From assembly GCF_019968905.1 (NCBI RefSeq), contig NZ_CP079946.1, positions 7,971,356 to 8,035,355 on the forward strand: DNA of 64,000 nt, given 5' to 3'. Origin of the DNA: Corallococcus sp. EGB (GTDB lineage Bacteria; Myxococcota; Myxococcia; Myxococcales; Myxococcaceae). The notes below the pieces were generated by a model. It saw only the letters and a program-made list of their open reading frames with translations, searched no databases and was not told where the DNA came from. The stretch's first letter is position 1. Each line of letters opens with the position of its first letter. This document shows positions 1 to 9,059 of this stretch, piece after piece. The position numbers and the translations under genes are program-made.

Positions 1-2876
1 TGGTGGGCAAGCGCTACACGCCCCCCTTCGACACGTACTTCGCGAAGGATGCGGACACCACGCTGCCGCTGAAGGACGGCGGCCAGGACACGGTGGGCTG
101 GCGCGTGATTCCGGCGGACTTCGTCACGCTGGACAGCGGCACGGGCATCGTCCACACGGCGCCCGCCTTCGGCGAGGACGACTACCGGGCCTACCGCAAG
201 GACGCCGCGCGCTTCCAGGATCCGGACGCGCTCGGCATGCGCTGCGCGGTGAAGCCGGACGGCACCTTCTCGGAGGAGGTGCCGCTCGTCGCCGGCCGCT
301 TCGTGAAGGACGCGGACAAGGACCTGCAGCGCAACCTGAAGGAGCGCGGGCTGCTCATCCACACGGAGCAGTACCGCCACGAGTACCCCTTCTGCTGGCG
401 CGCGGACGAGGACCCGCTCATCCAGTACGCCCGCCCCGCCTGGTACATCCGCACCACCTCCGTCATCGAGCAGGCCCAGGCGAACAACCAGCAGGTCAAC
501 TGGATCCCGGAGAACATCAAGGACGGCCGCTTCGGCGACTTCCTCGCCAACAACGTGGACTGGGCCCTGTCGCGCGAGCGCTACTGGGGCACGCCGCTGC
601 CCCTGTGGATCCACTCGGAGACGGGGGAGACGGAGGCCGTGGCCTCCATCGCGGAGCTGCGCCAGAAGCCGGGCAACAACGTGGCCGCCGTGGAGGCGGA
701 GCTGAAGGCGTTCCTCGCCGGCAAGCCGCACGAGTCCAACGCGGAGCACCTGCTGGTCCACAAGCCGTGGATCGACAAGGTGACGTATGAGAAGCCCGGC
801 TCCGGCGGGAAGTTCCAGCGCGTCCCGGAAGTGGTGGACGTGTGGTTCGACTCCGGCTGCATGCCCTTCGCGCAGTGGGGCTTCCCGCACGCGGAAGGCA
901 GCCGTGAGACGTTCAACCGCGCGTTCCCCGCGGACTTCATCTCGGAGGCCATCGACCAGACGCGCGGCTGGTTCTACTCGCTGCTCATGGTCAGCACGCT
1001 CCTCTTCGACGAGGAGACCCAGAAGCGCATCGGCCTGACGCCGAAGCGGGACTGGCCCATGCCGTACAAGAGCTGCATCGTGCTGGGCCACGTCTCCGAC
1101 AAGGAGGGCAAGAAGGAGTCCAAGTCCAAGGGCAACTACACCCCGCCGGAGATCATCCTGGACGAGGTGCGCATGGACTTCGCGGTGCTCACCGCCGCGG
1201 AGGCCGGCGTCCCCGCGGAGCCCGGCGTGGCGCTCATCGCGCGCGAGGACCTGGAGGGCCTGGACACGCAGGAGGGCGCGAAGGTGCAGCTCTTCCGCCC
1301 GGACCGGCCGGGCGCGCCCGTCACGGTGACGCTGAAGGTGCACAAGAAGCTCAAGCGCCGCGTGGTGCTGCTCGCGCCGCAGGAGCTGCAGCAGCTGGAC
1401 GTGAAGGCCTCCGCGCGCGGCGTGGACGTGATGCCGGTGGAGGTGCCCCGGCTGCCTGCCACGGAGCGCGTGGTGCTCAAGGACCCCGCCACCAAGGCGC
1501 CCGGCGCGGACGCGTTCCGGTGGTTCTTCTACGCGGCCAGCCCCACCTGGTCCAACACGCGCCACTCGCTGGCGAACGTGCGGCTGTTGCAGAAGGACTT
1601 CCAGGTCAAGCTGCGCAACGTCTACTCGTTCTTCACCATCTACGCGAACATCGACGGCTTCAACCCGGCGAAGGGCAACGCGGGCTCCACGGAGGCCCCG
1701 TGGCTGGCCATCCGCAAGAGCCAGGGCTGGCGCGAGGTGAAGGCCCGGCCGGTGCTGGACCGGTGGATCCTCTCCGAGGTGCAGCTCACCCTGCGCGACG
1801 TGGCCAGGGCGCTGGACACGTATCAGGTGTACGACGCGGCCCAGCGGATGGTGGCGCTGGTGGACGCGCTGTCCAACTGGTACCTGCGCCGCAGCCGCGA
1901 GCGCTTCTGGGCGCCGGGCTTCGAGCAGGACAAGCAGGACGCGTACTTCACGCTCTACGAGGCGCTGACGACCATCACCGCGCTGTCCGCGCCCTTCATC
2001 CCGTTCTTCGCGGATGACATGTGGGGCAACCTGGTGGGCAAGCCGTGGGGCGCGGCGCAGCCGGAGAGCGTGCACCTGGCGCGCTTCCCGGACGTGGACG
2101 CAAGCCTCATCGACGAGGGCCTGGCCGCGGAGATGGGCGCCGTGCGCGAGCTGGTGTCGCTGGGCCTCAAGGTCCGCACGGACAACCGGCTCAAGGTGCG
2201 CCAGCCGCTGGCGCGCGCGGACGTCATCCTGTCGCGCCGCGAGCTGACGGAGCGCGTGGCGGTGTACCAGGCGCTCATCTCCGACGAGCTCAACGTGCAC
2301 ACCGTGAAGCTGGTGGAGCCGGGCAGCCCGGAGGCGGACGTGGTGCGCTACCGCGTGCGTCCCAACCTGCGCGCCATGGGCAGCCGGCTGGGCCCCAAGC
2401 TCGCGCCGGTGCGCAAGGCGTTCGACGCGGGCGACGGTCGCGCGCTGCACCACGAGCTGCTCACCACGGGCAAGGTGGCCCTGAACGTGGGCGGCGAGGA
2501 CATGGTCTTCCCCGCCGAGGAGCTGGAGACGCTGGTGGAGGCCCAGCCGGGCTACGCCGCCGCGGGCGGAGGCGTGGGCGTGGTGGTGATGCACACGCAG
2601 CTCACCGAAGCCCTGGTGGACGAAGGCCTGGTGCGCGAGCTGCTGGCGCGCGTGCAGGGGGCCCGCAAGGACATGGACCTGGGCTACACCGACCGCATCC
2701 GCCTGTGGGTGGACGGCGATGAGCGCGTGAAGCGCGTCGTCGACGCCGCTCGCGACGAAATCGCCCGCGAGACCCTGGCCTCCGAAATCCACGTGGGCCC
2801 GCAGGGGCTCACCGGCTCGGAGGAGGAGGCCAACCTCAACGGCCTCCCGGCGAAGCTCCGCGTCGAGCGCGCCTGA
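1..2876 (+). CDS. ileS: Isoleucyl-tRNA synthetase, C-terminal ~957 residues (5' end outside window)
   Basis: Cytoplasmic enzyme that charges tRNA-Ile with isoleucine. The open frame enters at the left edge, so the HIGH motif and the N-terminus are missing; the GTG at position 3 is internal. Visible class-I landmarks are the editing/catalytic segment DWALSRERYWGTPLPLW (about 545-610), which resembles the eukaryote-like type-2 IleRS rather than the common bacterial type 1. The KMSKS loop reads KESKSKGN (about 1113-1136). GADAFRWFFYAASPTWSNTR follows at about 1502-1560, then the anticodon-binding domain (WILSEVQ, NWYLRRSRERFW). Between KMSKS and GADAFRW lie about 120 residues where roughly 20 are usual, an insertion of about 100 residues. 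No zinc-binding C-terminal tail of the type-1 form is seen. The stop is TGA at 2874. Confidence 0.95.
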   Translation, partial: VGKRYTPPFDTYFAKDADTTLPLKDGGQDTVGWRVIPADFVTLDSGTGIVHTAPAFGEDDYRAYRKDAARFQDPDALGMRCAVKPDGTFSEEVPLVAGRFVKDADKDLQRNLKERGLLIHTEQYRHEYPFCWRADEDPLIQYARPAWYIRTTSVIEQAQANNQQVNWIPENIKDGRFGDFLANNVDWALSRERYWGTPLPLWIHSETGETEAVASIAELRQKPGNNVAAVEAELKAFLAGKPHESNAEHLLVHKPWIDKVTYEKPGSGGKFQRVPEVVDVWFDSGCMPFAQWGFPHAEGSRETFNRAFPADFISEAIDQTRGWFYSLLMVSTLLFDEETQKRIGLTPKRDWPMPYKSCIVLGHVSDKEGKKESKSKGNYTPPEIILDEVRMDFAVLTAAEAGVPAEPGVALIAREDLEGLDTQEGAKVQLFRPDRPGAPVTVTLKVHKKLKRRVVLLAPQELQQLDVKASARGVDVMPVEVPRLPATERVVLKDPATKAPGADAFRWFFYAASPTWSNTRHSLANVRLLQKDFQVKLRNVYSFFTIYANIDGFNPAKGNAGSTEAPWLAIRKSQGWREVKARPVLDRWILSEVQLTLRDVARALDTYQVYDAAQRMVALVDALSNWYLRRSRERFWAPGFEQDKQDAYFTLYEALTTITALSAPFIPFFADDMWGNLVGKPWGAAQPESVHLARFPDVDASLIDEGLAAEMGAVRELVSLGLKVRTDNRLKVRQPLARADVILSRRELTERVAVYQALISDELNVHTVKLVEPGSPEADVVRYRVRPNLRAMGSRLGPKLAPVRKAFDAGDGRALHHELLTTGKVALNVGGEDMVFPAEELETLVEAQPGYAAAGGGVGVVVMHTQLTEALVDEGLVRELLARVQGARKDMDLGYTDRIRLWVDGDERVKRVVDAARDEIARETLASEIHVGPQGLTGSEEEANLNGLPAKLRVERA

Positions 2877-3044
2877 ATCCCGGACCTCCGGAGAGCAGGG
2901 AAAGACAGCTCCGGGTAGACACCTACCCGGGGCTTTGAATGCAGACATCAGGTGTACCGGCCCGAGGACCGGGAGGACGTGGGCGCCTCCCGGGACACTC
3001 CCGGCTTGCCGGGTCAGGGGACGCGTGTTACGCGGACGGCCCCC

Positions 3045-3059
3045 TGATTTCGCAAATCA
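3045..3059 (+). promoter_or_regulatory. Palindromic operator candidate (Fur-like) before the TonB receptor
   Basis: TGATTT, three bases CGC, then AAATCA form a perfect 6-3-6 inverted repeat, ending 9 bases before the ATG at 3068. The half-site TGAT matches the outer part of the Fur box and the AT-rich patch stands out in very GC-rich DNA. A 19-bp site resembling the Fur consensus much more closely occurs at 9060, so iron control of both is plausible. It overlaps the ribosome-binding region and could act by blocking initiation. Binding is inference. Confidence 0.5.
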
Positions 3060-3067
3060 TTCTCAAC

Positions 3068-5299
3068 ATGCCCATCTCGTTCCGCAGCCGTCCGCTCCGC
3101 CTGGTCCCGGGGGCGCTGCTTGGCGCCTCCCTCTCCGTCGTCGCAGCGCCTGCCCTGGCACAGGAGCCCGCCGCGCCCCAGACGTCTCCGGCTCCGGAGT
3201 CCCCGGCCCCCGCGCAGGCTCCGAATCCGGAGTCATCCGCCGCCGCGCCCGGGGACGACGAGGTCTTCGACCTGCCCACGGTGACGGTGGAGAGCGAGCG
3301 CGCCACAGGCCCGGTGCGGGGCTACACCGCGCGCCGCAGCGCGAGCGGGACGAAGACGGACACCGCGATTGTCGACACGCCGCAGTCGGTGTCGGTGGTG
3401 GGCCGGGAGCAGATGGACGCGCAGCAGGCGCAGACCGTGATGGAGGCCACGCGCTACACGCCGGGCGTGCGCTCGGACACGTTCGGCGCGGATCCGCGCA
3501 ACGACTGGTTCCTCATTCGCGGCTTCACGTCGCAGGAGGCCGGCTACTTCCTGGACGGGCTCCAGCTGTACTCCAGCAGCTTCGCCACCTGGCGCATCGA
3601 GCCCTTCGGCCTGGAGCGCGTGGAGGCCGTGCGCGGCCCCGCCTCCGTGCTGTACGGCGGCACGTCTCCGGGCGGCCTGCTCGACATGGAGGGCAAGCGT
3701 CCGCCGGTGGAAGGCTCCGTGCGGCACGTGGAGGTGGGCGGCAACACGTTCGCCAACGGCTACGCGGCCGTGGACTTCGGCGGCGCCATCGACCCGGGCA
3801 ACCACTGGCGCTACCGGGTGGCGGCGCTGGCGCGCGGCGGTGGCACGCAGGTGGATGAGACGGACAACAACCGCCTGTTCATCGCGCCGGCCCTCACCTG
3901 GGCGCCGTCGGAGAACACCTCGCTGACGCTGCACGGCAGCTTCCTGGCGGACCGCACGCAGGGGCAGAACTTCCTGCCGTACGTGGGCACCGTGGTGGAC
4001 GCGCCCTATGGCCGCATCCCCACCGACCTCTTCACCAGTGACAAGAGCCTGGACCACTTCCAGCGCAACCAGTCCTGGGCGGGCTACGAGTTCTCCCACC
4101 GCTTCAACGACACCTTCACGCTGCGGCAGAACCTGCGCTTCGCGCACCTGGACCTGGACTTCCAGACGCTCTACGGCGTGGGCTACCAGGGCGAGCCGGC
4201 GGACGCGCAGCTCTCCCGCGGCAACTTCGTCACCCGGCCGCGCGCGAACCTCTTCACGGTGGACACGCAGGGCGAGGCGCGCTTCTCCACCGGCCCCGTG
4301 CGCCACACGGTGCTGGCGGGCGTGGACTTCAAGAACTACCGCCTGGACGACGAACAGGGCTACGAGGCGGGTGCACCGCTGGATCTGCTCAACCCCGTGC
4401 GCGGCGACTACACGCCCACGGAGACGCGCTACACGCTGGGCCGCTCCACGCAGGACCAGCTGGGCGTCTACCTCCAGGACCAGCTGCGCTTCGCGGACCG
4501 GCTGAGCCTGACGCTGAGCGGGCGTCATGACTGGGTGGGGATGGACGTGGACAACAAGCTCTTTCCCACCTCCAGCTACGAGGGCAGCGAGAGCGCCTTC
4601 AGCGGTCGCGCGGGCCTGCTCTACCACTTCGACTTCGGCCTCGCGCCGTACGTGAGCTACTCGAAGTCGTTCAACCCGGTGGCGGGGACGAAGTCGGACG
4701 GCTCGCTGTTCGAGCCGGAGAAGGGCCAGCAGCTCGAAGCGGGAGTGAAGTACCAGCCAGATGCGTTCCCGGTGCTGGTAGGCCTGTCGGTGTTCGAGCT
4801 GAAGCGAAAGAACTTCGTGACCACGGACGGCGCCTTCAACCAGCTGCAGATTGGCGAGGTCCGTTCGCGAGGCTTCGAGGTGGAGGCCAACGCCACGCTG
4901 ATCCACGGGTTGAGCCTGGTTGGCTCCGCGTCGTTCTACTCGCTGGAGATCACCGAGGGCGCGGACTTCGAACTGGGCAAGCGTCCGGTGGGTGTGCCGG
5001 AGGTGCTGGCGTCGCTGTGGCTGGACTACACCTTCCAGGACGGAGCGCTGCGCGGCTTCGGCGCGGCGGCGGGCGTGCGCGGCGTGGGCAGCTCCTACGC
5101 GGATCGCGAGAACACGCTGGACGTGCCGGGCTTCACGCTGGTGGACGCCAACGTGCACTACGAGCGCGGCCCGTGGCGCGCGGCCATCAACGCCTCCAAC
5201 CTGGGAGACAGGACCTACGTGTCCTCGTGCAGCTCCGCGACGGCCTGCTTCTACGGCGAGCGCCGCCGCGCGTCCGCCACGGTCGGCTACACCTGGTAG
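3068..5299 (+). CDS. TonB-dependent siderophore receptor
   Basis: Outer-membrane 22-strand barrel with an N-terminal plug, importing ferric siderophore with energy from TonB-ExbBD. I chose the ATG at 3068 (743 residues). It begins with a clear signal peptide, with a basic start, a hydrophobic run and AQEP after APALA near residue 31. A Pro/Ala-rich linker follows. The plug carries DTPQSVSVVGREQM, RGF, VEAVRGPASVLYGGTSPGGLLDM, as in the siderophore-receptor subfamily. The barrel ends in YTW, the aromatic terminus expected for BAM-dependent insertion. The frame stays open upstream to 2939, but those residues have no signal character. It converges on the PepSY/DUF3325 operon across the palindrome array; such genes often belong with TonB receptors. 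The substrate cannot be read from sequence. Confidence 0.92.
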   Translation: MPISFRSRPLRLVPGALLGASLSVVAAPALAQEPAAPQTSPAPESPAPAQAPNPESSAAAPGDDEVFDLPTVTVESERATGPVRGYTARRSASGTKTDTAIVDTPQSVSVVGREQMDAQQAQTVMEATRYTPGVRSDTFGADPRNDWFLIRGFTSQEAGYFLDGLQLYSSSFATWRIEPFGLERVEAVRGPASVLYGGTSPGGLLDMEGKRPPVEGSVRHVEVGGNTFANGYAAVDFGGAIDPGNHWRYRVAALARGGGTQVDETDNNRLFIAPALTWAPSENTSLTLHGSFLADRTQGQNFLPYVGTVVDAPYGRIPTDLFTSDKSLDHFQRNQSWAGYEFSHRFNDTFTLRQNLRFAHLDLDFQTLYGVGYQGEPADAQLSRGNFVTRPRANLFTVDTQGEARFSTGPVRHTVLAGVDFKNYRLDDEQGYEAGAPLDLLNPVRGDYTPTETRYTLGRSTQDQLGVYLQDQLRFADRLSLTLSGRHDWVGMDVDNKLFPTSSYEGSESAFSGRAGLLYHFDFGLAPYVSYSKSFNPVAGTKSDGSLFEPEKGQQLEAGVKYQPDAFPVLVGLSVFELKRKNFVTTDGAFNQLQIGEVRSRGFEVEANATLIHGLSLVGSASFYSLEITEGADFELGKRPVGVPEVLASLWLDYTFQDGALRGFGAAAGVRGVGSSYADRENTLDVPGFTLVDANVHYERGPWRAAINASNLGDRTYVSSCSSATACFYGERRRASATVGYTW

Positions 5300-5317
5300 T
5301 CGAGACACACGAGTGAA

Positions 5318-5340
5318 AGGCCCTTTCGCTGGGAGGGCCT
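5318..5340 (+). terminator. Short hairpin after the receptor gene
   Basis: AGGCCC at 5318-5323 pairs with GGGCCT at 5335-5340 across an 11-base loop, 19 bases after the stop codon. There is no T-tract, so it is a weak terminator candidate. From here to 5566 (226 bases) I see no gene. Confidence 0.3.
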
Positions 5341-5566
5341 GAAGCCATCCCCCACCGCGGCACCCATGGGGCCCGCACCTGGCACGGCTTCCGCCAGCAA
5401 GGGCCTCACATCATGCCCGGCCGCCACGTCTCGGAACGCCGGAAGCGTCACGGTCAAACGTTGACGAGACGCCTCTCCCAGCCCAGTCCCTCGGACACGA
5501 AAGGCGTTCCCATGGGTGAGAAGCCGAGAACCCGGCCAGGACGCCCCCGTCGGAGGCGCGGCACCA

Positions 5567-6741
5567 AAACCTGTCCGACTGTCGGACACGTTTGGACGAT
5601 GGCGGCGGCCTCCGAGGGCGGATGAAATCCTCCGACCGACCTCGTCATCCATCGTGGCTCGGGGCGCGCCGCTCTGGCCGGGCAACGAACCGAAACCTGT
5701 CCGACTGTCCGACAGGTTCTGCGAGCCCGCTCCGGGGAAGGCCGCCCCAGCAGCACGAACCTGTCCGACAAGTGCGGAAGCCCGTGACAAAAGAGGGACC
5801 ACAGGGCCAGCCGGACCGCACGAACCCGTCCGACTGTCGGACAAGTTTTGAAGCCCACTCAGGGAGGACCGTCCCCAGCAGCCCGAACCTGTCCGACTGT
5901 CCGACAGGTTTCGAAGCCCACGGTGATGGGGTCCACCGCCCCGCCCAAGCCACATGAACCCGTCCAACTGTTCAACAGGTTGGGAAGTCCATGGCGAGGG
6001 GGGCCACCGCGCCGCCCAGGCCGCATGAACCCGTCCAACTGTTCAACAGGTTGGGAAGTCCATGGCGAGGGGGGCCACCGCGCCGCCCAGGCCGCATGAA
6101 CCTGTCCGACCGTCTGACAAGTTTGCCCGTCCGTGGCGAGGGGCCCTTCATCGGCGCCGTGGGGACCTGTCCAACTGTCGGACAGGTCTGGAAGTGCCCG
6201 CGGCGCACGGCCCTTCCTCCCAGACCGAGGAAACCAGCCCGGACTGTCGGACAGGTTTGGAAGTCCGTGGCGCACGGGCCCTTCCTCCCGGGCAGAGGGA
6301 ACCTGTCCGACTGTCGGACAGGTCTTGAACGTCCGCACCAAGGAGGAGCCACTGCTCCGCCTGGGCAGCAGAACCGGTCCGACCGTCCGACAGGCTTTGA
6401 GTGTCCGTGGAAGTGGACTCCGCTCTGCCCGGACAGCAGAACCGGTCCGACTGTCCGACAGGTTCAGAAGTCCGTGGCGCGGGAGTTCCACTCCGCCCGG
6501 ACAGTAGAACCGGTCCGACTGTCCGACGGGTTTGGAAGTCCGTGGCGCGAGAGCTCCACTCCGCCTGGGCGGCTGAAGCCGGTCCGACTGTCCGACGGGT
6601 TCGGAACTCCGTGGCGCGGGGCCTCGCTCCGCACGGGTAGCGGAAGCCGGTCCGATTGTCGGACAGGTTTTGGAGGCCCGCCGCGACAGGGCTGCCGCCT
6701 CATCCGACCTGCACGAACTTGTCCGACTGTCGGACAGGTTT
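5567..6741. repeat. Array of ~18 units with a 21-bp palindrome, period ~68 bp
   Basis: Consensus core: arm CCTGTCCGAC, one central base (usually T), arm GTCGGACAGG, usually flanked by GAA and TTT. Cores start at 5570, 5696, 5825, 5888, 5959, 6030, 6101, 6166, 6234 (22 bp), 6302, 6374, 6442, 6510, 6579, 6647 and 6718. A half-copy lies at 5760 and a badly decayed one near 5629. Counting those two, 18 units are spaced 59-72 bp (mean about 67.5). The unit at 6302 is a perfect 10-1-10 palindrome. Many units carry TGTCCGAC on the right arm. From 6374 to 6600 the left arm reads CCGGTCC. The intervening ~47 bp are related to each other (for example GGAAGTCCGTGGCGCGGG recurs), so the whole unit is a diverged tandem repeat. 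It lies between two convergent genes, and the period drifts in frame, so apparent ORFs through it are not coding. Confidence 0.9.
5953..6094. repeat. Exact tandem duplication of one 71-bp array unit
   Basis: The 71 bases 5953-6023 recur without change at 6024-6094. A third copy starts at 6095 and keeps its left flank. The duplicated units carry variant arms (CCCGTCCAAC and GTTCAACAGG), so the inner G-to-A change on one side is matched by C-to-T on the other and the centre stays AAC-T-GTT. Identity of the two copies against strong divergence elsewhere points to recent unit duplication by slippage or unequal recombination. Confidence 0.9.
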
Positions 6742-6896
6742 TGGACGACCGCACCCAGGGGGCCCGCCTCGGATAGAGGCGAGGTGGATCGCATGGTCAT
6801 CCGGGGGCCTGGCGCACATCGTGCACTTCGGGCCTCAAGCCGCGCGCTGCTGGGAAGTCCGTCGGGTGCCTCGCCGCGCTTCGTGACTGCTCGGCC

Positions 6897-8453
6897 TTAC
6901 GCCTTGACGAGGGGGCCTTCGGGCGCGGCGCCACCAGGCACGGGCTCCGCTGTCTTCCTCCTGCGCAGGCCCCACGCGAGCCCGCCGCAGCCAAGCGCCA
7001 TGGAGGCCAGGAATGCCTCCGCCACGAACACCCGGGGCAAGCCGCGCGACAGCGCCGTGAACAGGTTCACGTCCTGCGTCAGGACGTCGCCCACCACGAC
7101 CGTACCGAACAGCACCGCGGCCACGGCGCTCAGCACGCTGCCCACCCGGCGCGATGACCCGCGCGGCACGAGCGCGATGACCACCCCGAGCGCCCACGCG
7201 CCCAGGAAGACGCCGAACTCCCAGTCTCCTCGCCGCGCCAGCGTCCACGGCAGCACGCGGTTCGCGGCGCAGTACACCGCCGTGCCGGACACGAGCCCGG
7301 CGGATACACCTACCGTCAGCCGCTCCAGCACTCGGTTCCCACGGCGCGTGCGCAGTGGGTCTCGGCGCTCCAGCCAGATGAGGTTGCCGGTGATGAGCAC
7401 CGCGCACATCGCCAGCGCGAGCAACGCGTAGAGCGGCTTCATCAACTCCTCCGCGAACCGGCCCGCGTGCAGGTCGAAGAGCAGCCGCTCCACCGTGAAG
7501 TTCGGCGTGCGCGACTCCACGCTCGACCCGAACGTCTCCCCCGTCACCGTATCCACATGCGTGAAATGGTCCGGCCCCAGTGGCGACAACTGGAAGTACA
7601 CGCCCGCCCAGGCCTTCGCATCTCCGTAGTCATGAAGCTCCACGTAGCGGGGCGTCCCCTCCGCTCCGGGCACCGACGCGCGCGCACGGTCCACCACCGT
7701 GTCCAGGGAAAGCATGGGCGCGTCCTGCTTCGCCGCTTCACGCACGGGCGTGCTGTAGCCGCGAAGCTGCGTCACCCGGTCCGCCTGCCCCCGGTACACC
7801 GTGCTCCCGAATCCCTGCGCCGCCAGCCCCGCCAGGCACAGCACCGCGCCCGTCCACGCCAGCATCGCGGTGAACGGCAGCCCGAAGACGCCCAGCACCT
7901 TGTGCGCGTCCGACGCGGAGAAGCGCGGCTTCGCCGTGTGCCGGAAACGCCACCACTGCGTGCGCAGGTCCTTCAGGTGGATCCACAGGCCGCTGACCAG
8001 CGCCACCAGGAGCGCCACCGATACCAGGCCCGTCAGCTCCATGCCCCAGGGCACCCGATAGAAGAAGTGCATCCAGTACAGCTCGCTCGCCAGCCGGCTG
8101 CGCTCGGGCAGCGCGGTGCCGGTGAGCGGATCCAGCCACAGCACGCGCATCCCCGTGGGCTCGAAGAGGTACGCGGTGATGAACCGCGTCTCCTCGTGCG
8201 TGAGCAGGCCCACGTGAGCGCCTCGCGGCAACGGCCCCCGCTCCCGCACGCGCGCGAGCATCGCGTCGAACGACGGCGGTGACTCCGAGGGCGGCGCGAC
8301 GTGGAGCGCGGGCTCCTGCCACACCTCCAGCTCCTCGCGGAACATGGCGAAGACGCCGCAGAAGAAGATGACGAACAGGAACAGGCTGGCGACGACACCG
8401 GCCCACGCATGCAGGTCGAACTGGATGCGGAACGTCCGGGGCGACAGCTTCAT
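6897..8453 (-). CDS. PepSY-associated transmembrane protein (PiuB-like)
   Basis: Inner-membrane protein of about 518 residues, in the family often found with siderophore receptors and proposed to reduce or release iron in the periplasm; that role is not proven. Start ATG at 8453 is preferred over the longer open frame because MKLSPRTFRIQFDLHAWAGVVASL is the usual N-terminus of the family and the codon overlaps the upstream stop. Visible helices: AGVVASLFLFVIFFCGVFAMF near residue 20, MELTGLVSVALLVALVSGLWI, VFGLPFTAMLAWTGAVLCLAGL, YALLALAMCAVLITGNLIWL, and a C-terminal block of several helices ending GLAWGLRRRK. HDYGDAKAW and THVDTVTGE lie in the periplasmic PepSY part. It is the last gene of a three-gene operon behind a Fur box. 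Confidence 0.85.
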   Translation of the reverse strand: MKLSPRTFRIQFDLHAWAGVVASLFLFVIFFCGVFAMFREELEVWQEPALHVAPPSESPPSFDAMLARVRERGPLPRGAHVGLLTHEETRFITAYLFEPTGMRVLWLDPLTGTALPERSRLASELYWMHFFYRVPWGMELTGLVSVALLVALVSGLWIHLKDLRTQWWRFRHTAKPRFSASDAHKVLGVFGLPFTAMLAWTGAVLCLAGLAAQGFGSTVYRGQADRVTQLRGYSTPVREAAKQDAPMLSLDTVVDRARASVPGAEGTPRYVELHDYGDAKAWAGVYFQLSPLGPDHFTHVDTVTGETFGSSVESRTPNFTVERLLFDLHAGRFAEELMKPLYALLALAMCAVLITGNLIWLERRDPLRTRRGNRVLERLTVGVSAGLVSGTAVYCAANRVLPWTLARRGDWEFGVFLGAWALGVVIALVPRGSSRRVGSVLSAVAAVLFGTVVVGDVLTQDVNLFTALSRGLPRVFVAEAFLASMALGCGGLAWGLRRRKTAEPVPGGAAPEGPLVKA

Positions 8454-8737
8454 CGCGGCCCCCGCAGCAACAGGGCCACGGCCACCGGCAGCACCACCGC
8501 CAGACACACGCCCCACGCCACCCGACCACTCCGGGTCAGCGGCAGCGCGCACGCGAGCCCCACCCACACGGGCAGCACCGCCTGGAAGCCCAGCACGAAG
8601 GCCCACGGCCCGGACACCGGCAGGAAGGCCATCACCGCCGCCCCCGCCGCGAACGCCGCCAGCGGCGCCCCCAGCACGACCGCCAGCGTGCGCGCCACCG
8701 AGTGGTTCGCCGCCTTGTCTGCGCGCCCCTCGCTCAT
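8450..8737 (-). CDS. Small iron-uptake membrane protein, DUF3649-like
   Basis: 95 residues from ATG 8737, with three hydrophobic segments (TLAVVLGAPLAAFAAGAAVMAFL, FVLGFQAVLPVWVGLACALPL, VAWGVCLAVVLPVAVALLL). Its stop overlaps the PepSY start at 8453 and its start overlaps the upstream stop, both as ATGA, so the three genes are translationally coupled. Size, topology and order (DUF3325, DUF3649, PepSY) match a known iron-uptake gene set. The family name rests mainly on this context, as the sequence itself is low in conserved motifs. Confidence 0.65.
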   Translation of the reverse strand: MSEGRADKAANHSVARTLAVVLGAPLAAFAAGAAVMAFLPVSGPWAFVLGFQAVLPVWVGLACALPLTRSGRVAWGVCLAVVLPVAVALLLRGPR

Positions 8738-9030
8738 CGGGCCACGCCCATCAGCGCCACCGGCACCAATCCCGCCACGCCGCTCACCCACGCGAAGGTG
8801 CGCGCACGGGAGGGCCGGGGCGCCAGCACCAGCACCAGCCCCGAGGCCGCCGTCATCGCCAGGACGCCCAACACCAGCAGCCCCGCCACCCACCCGAAAT
8901 CACCCACGCAGCACGCCATCGACGCGAGCCCCGGCACGGCCGCACCCCACCGCGCTCGGCCGCCCGCGCCCATCCACGACACCGCCGACACGCAGAAGCA
9001 CAGCGCGGCGAGGCTCAGCATCGCGGCCAC
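8734..9030 (-). CDS. Small membrane protein, DUF3325-like
   Basis: 98 residues with GTG at 9030, or 95 from ATG at 9021. It has three hydrophobic stretches (LSLAALCFCVSAVSWMG, WVAGLLVLGVLAMTAASGLVLVLA, TFAWVSGVAGLVPVALMGVA). First gene of the operon, its start lies 30 bases from the Fur box at 9060-9078. Function unknown beyond co-occurrence of this family with iron-siderophore transport genes. Confidence 0.65.
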   Translation of the reverse strand: MAAMLSLAALCFCVSAVSWMGAGGRARWGAAVPGLASMACCVGDFGWVAGLLVLGVLAMTAASGLVLVLAPRPSRARTFAWVSGVAGLVPVALMGVAR

Positions 9031-9059
9031 CGCGCGACCCCATCTCTTGGCTCAAAGTT

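Noticed and set aside
5567-6741. CRISPR array
   Set aside because: The repeat is itself a near-perfect palindrome, spacers are homologous to each other, repeat sequence drifts along the array, and no cas genes occur in the window.
5859-6800. Long ORFs through the array on both strands (up to 313 residues, with NLSDSRTG or KPVRLSD repeats)
   Set aside because: The repeat period is not a multiple of three, so the same ORF shows the motif in three reading frames. No start site or codon bias; open only because the repeat lacks stops.
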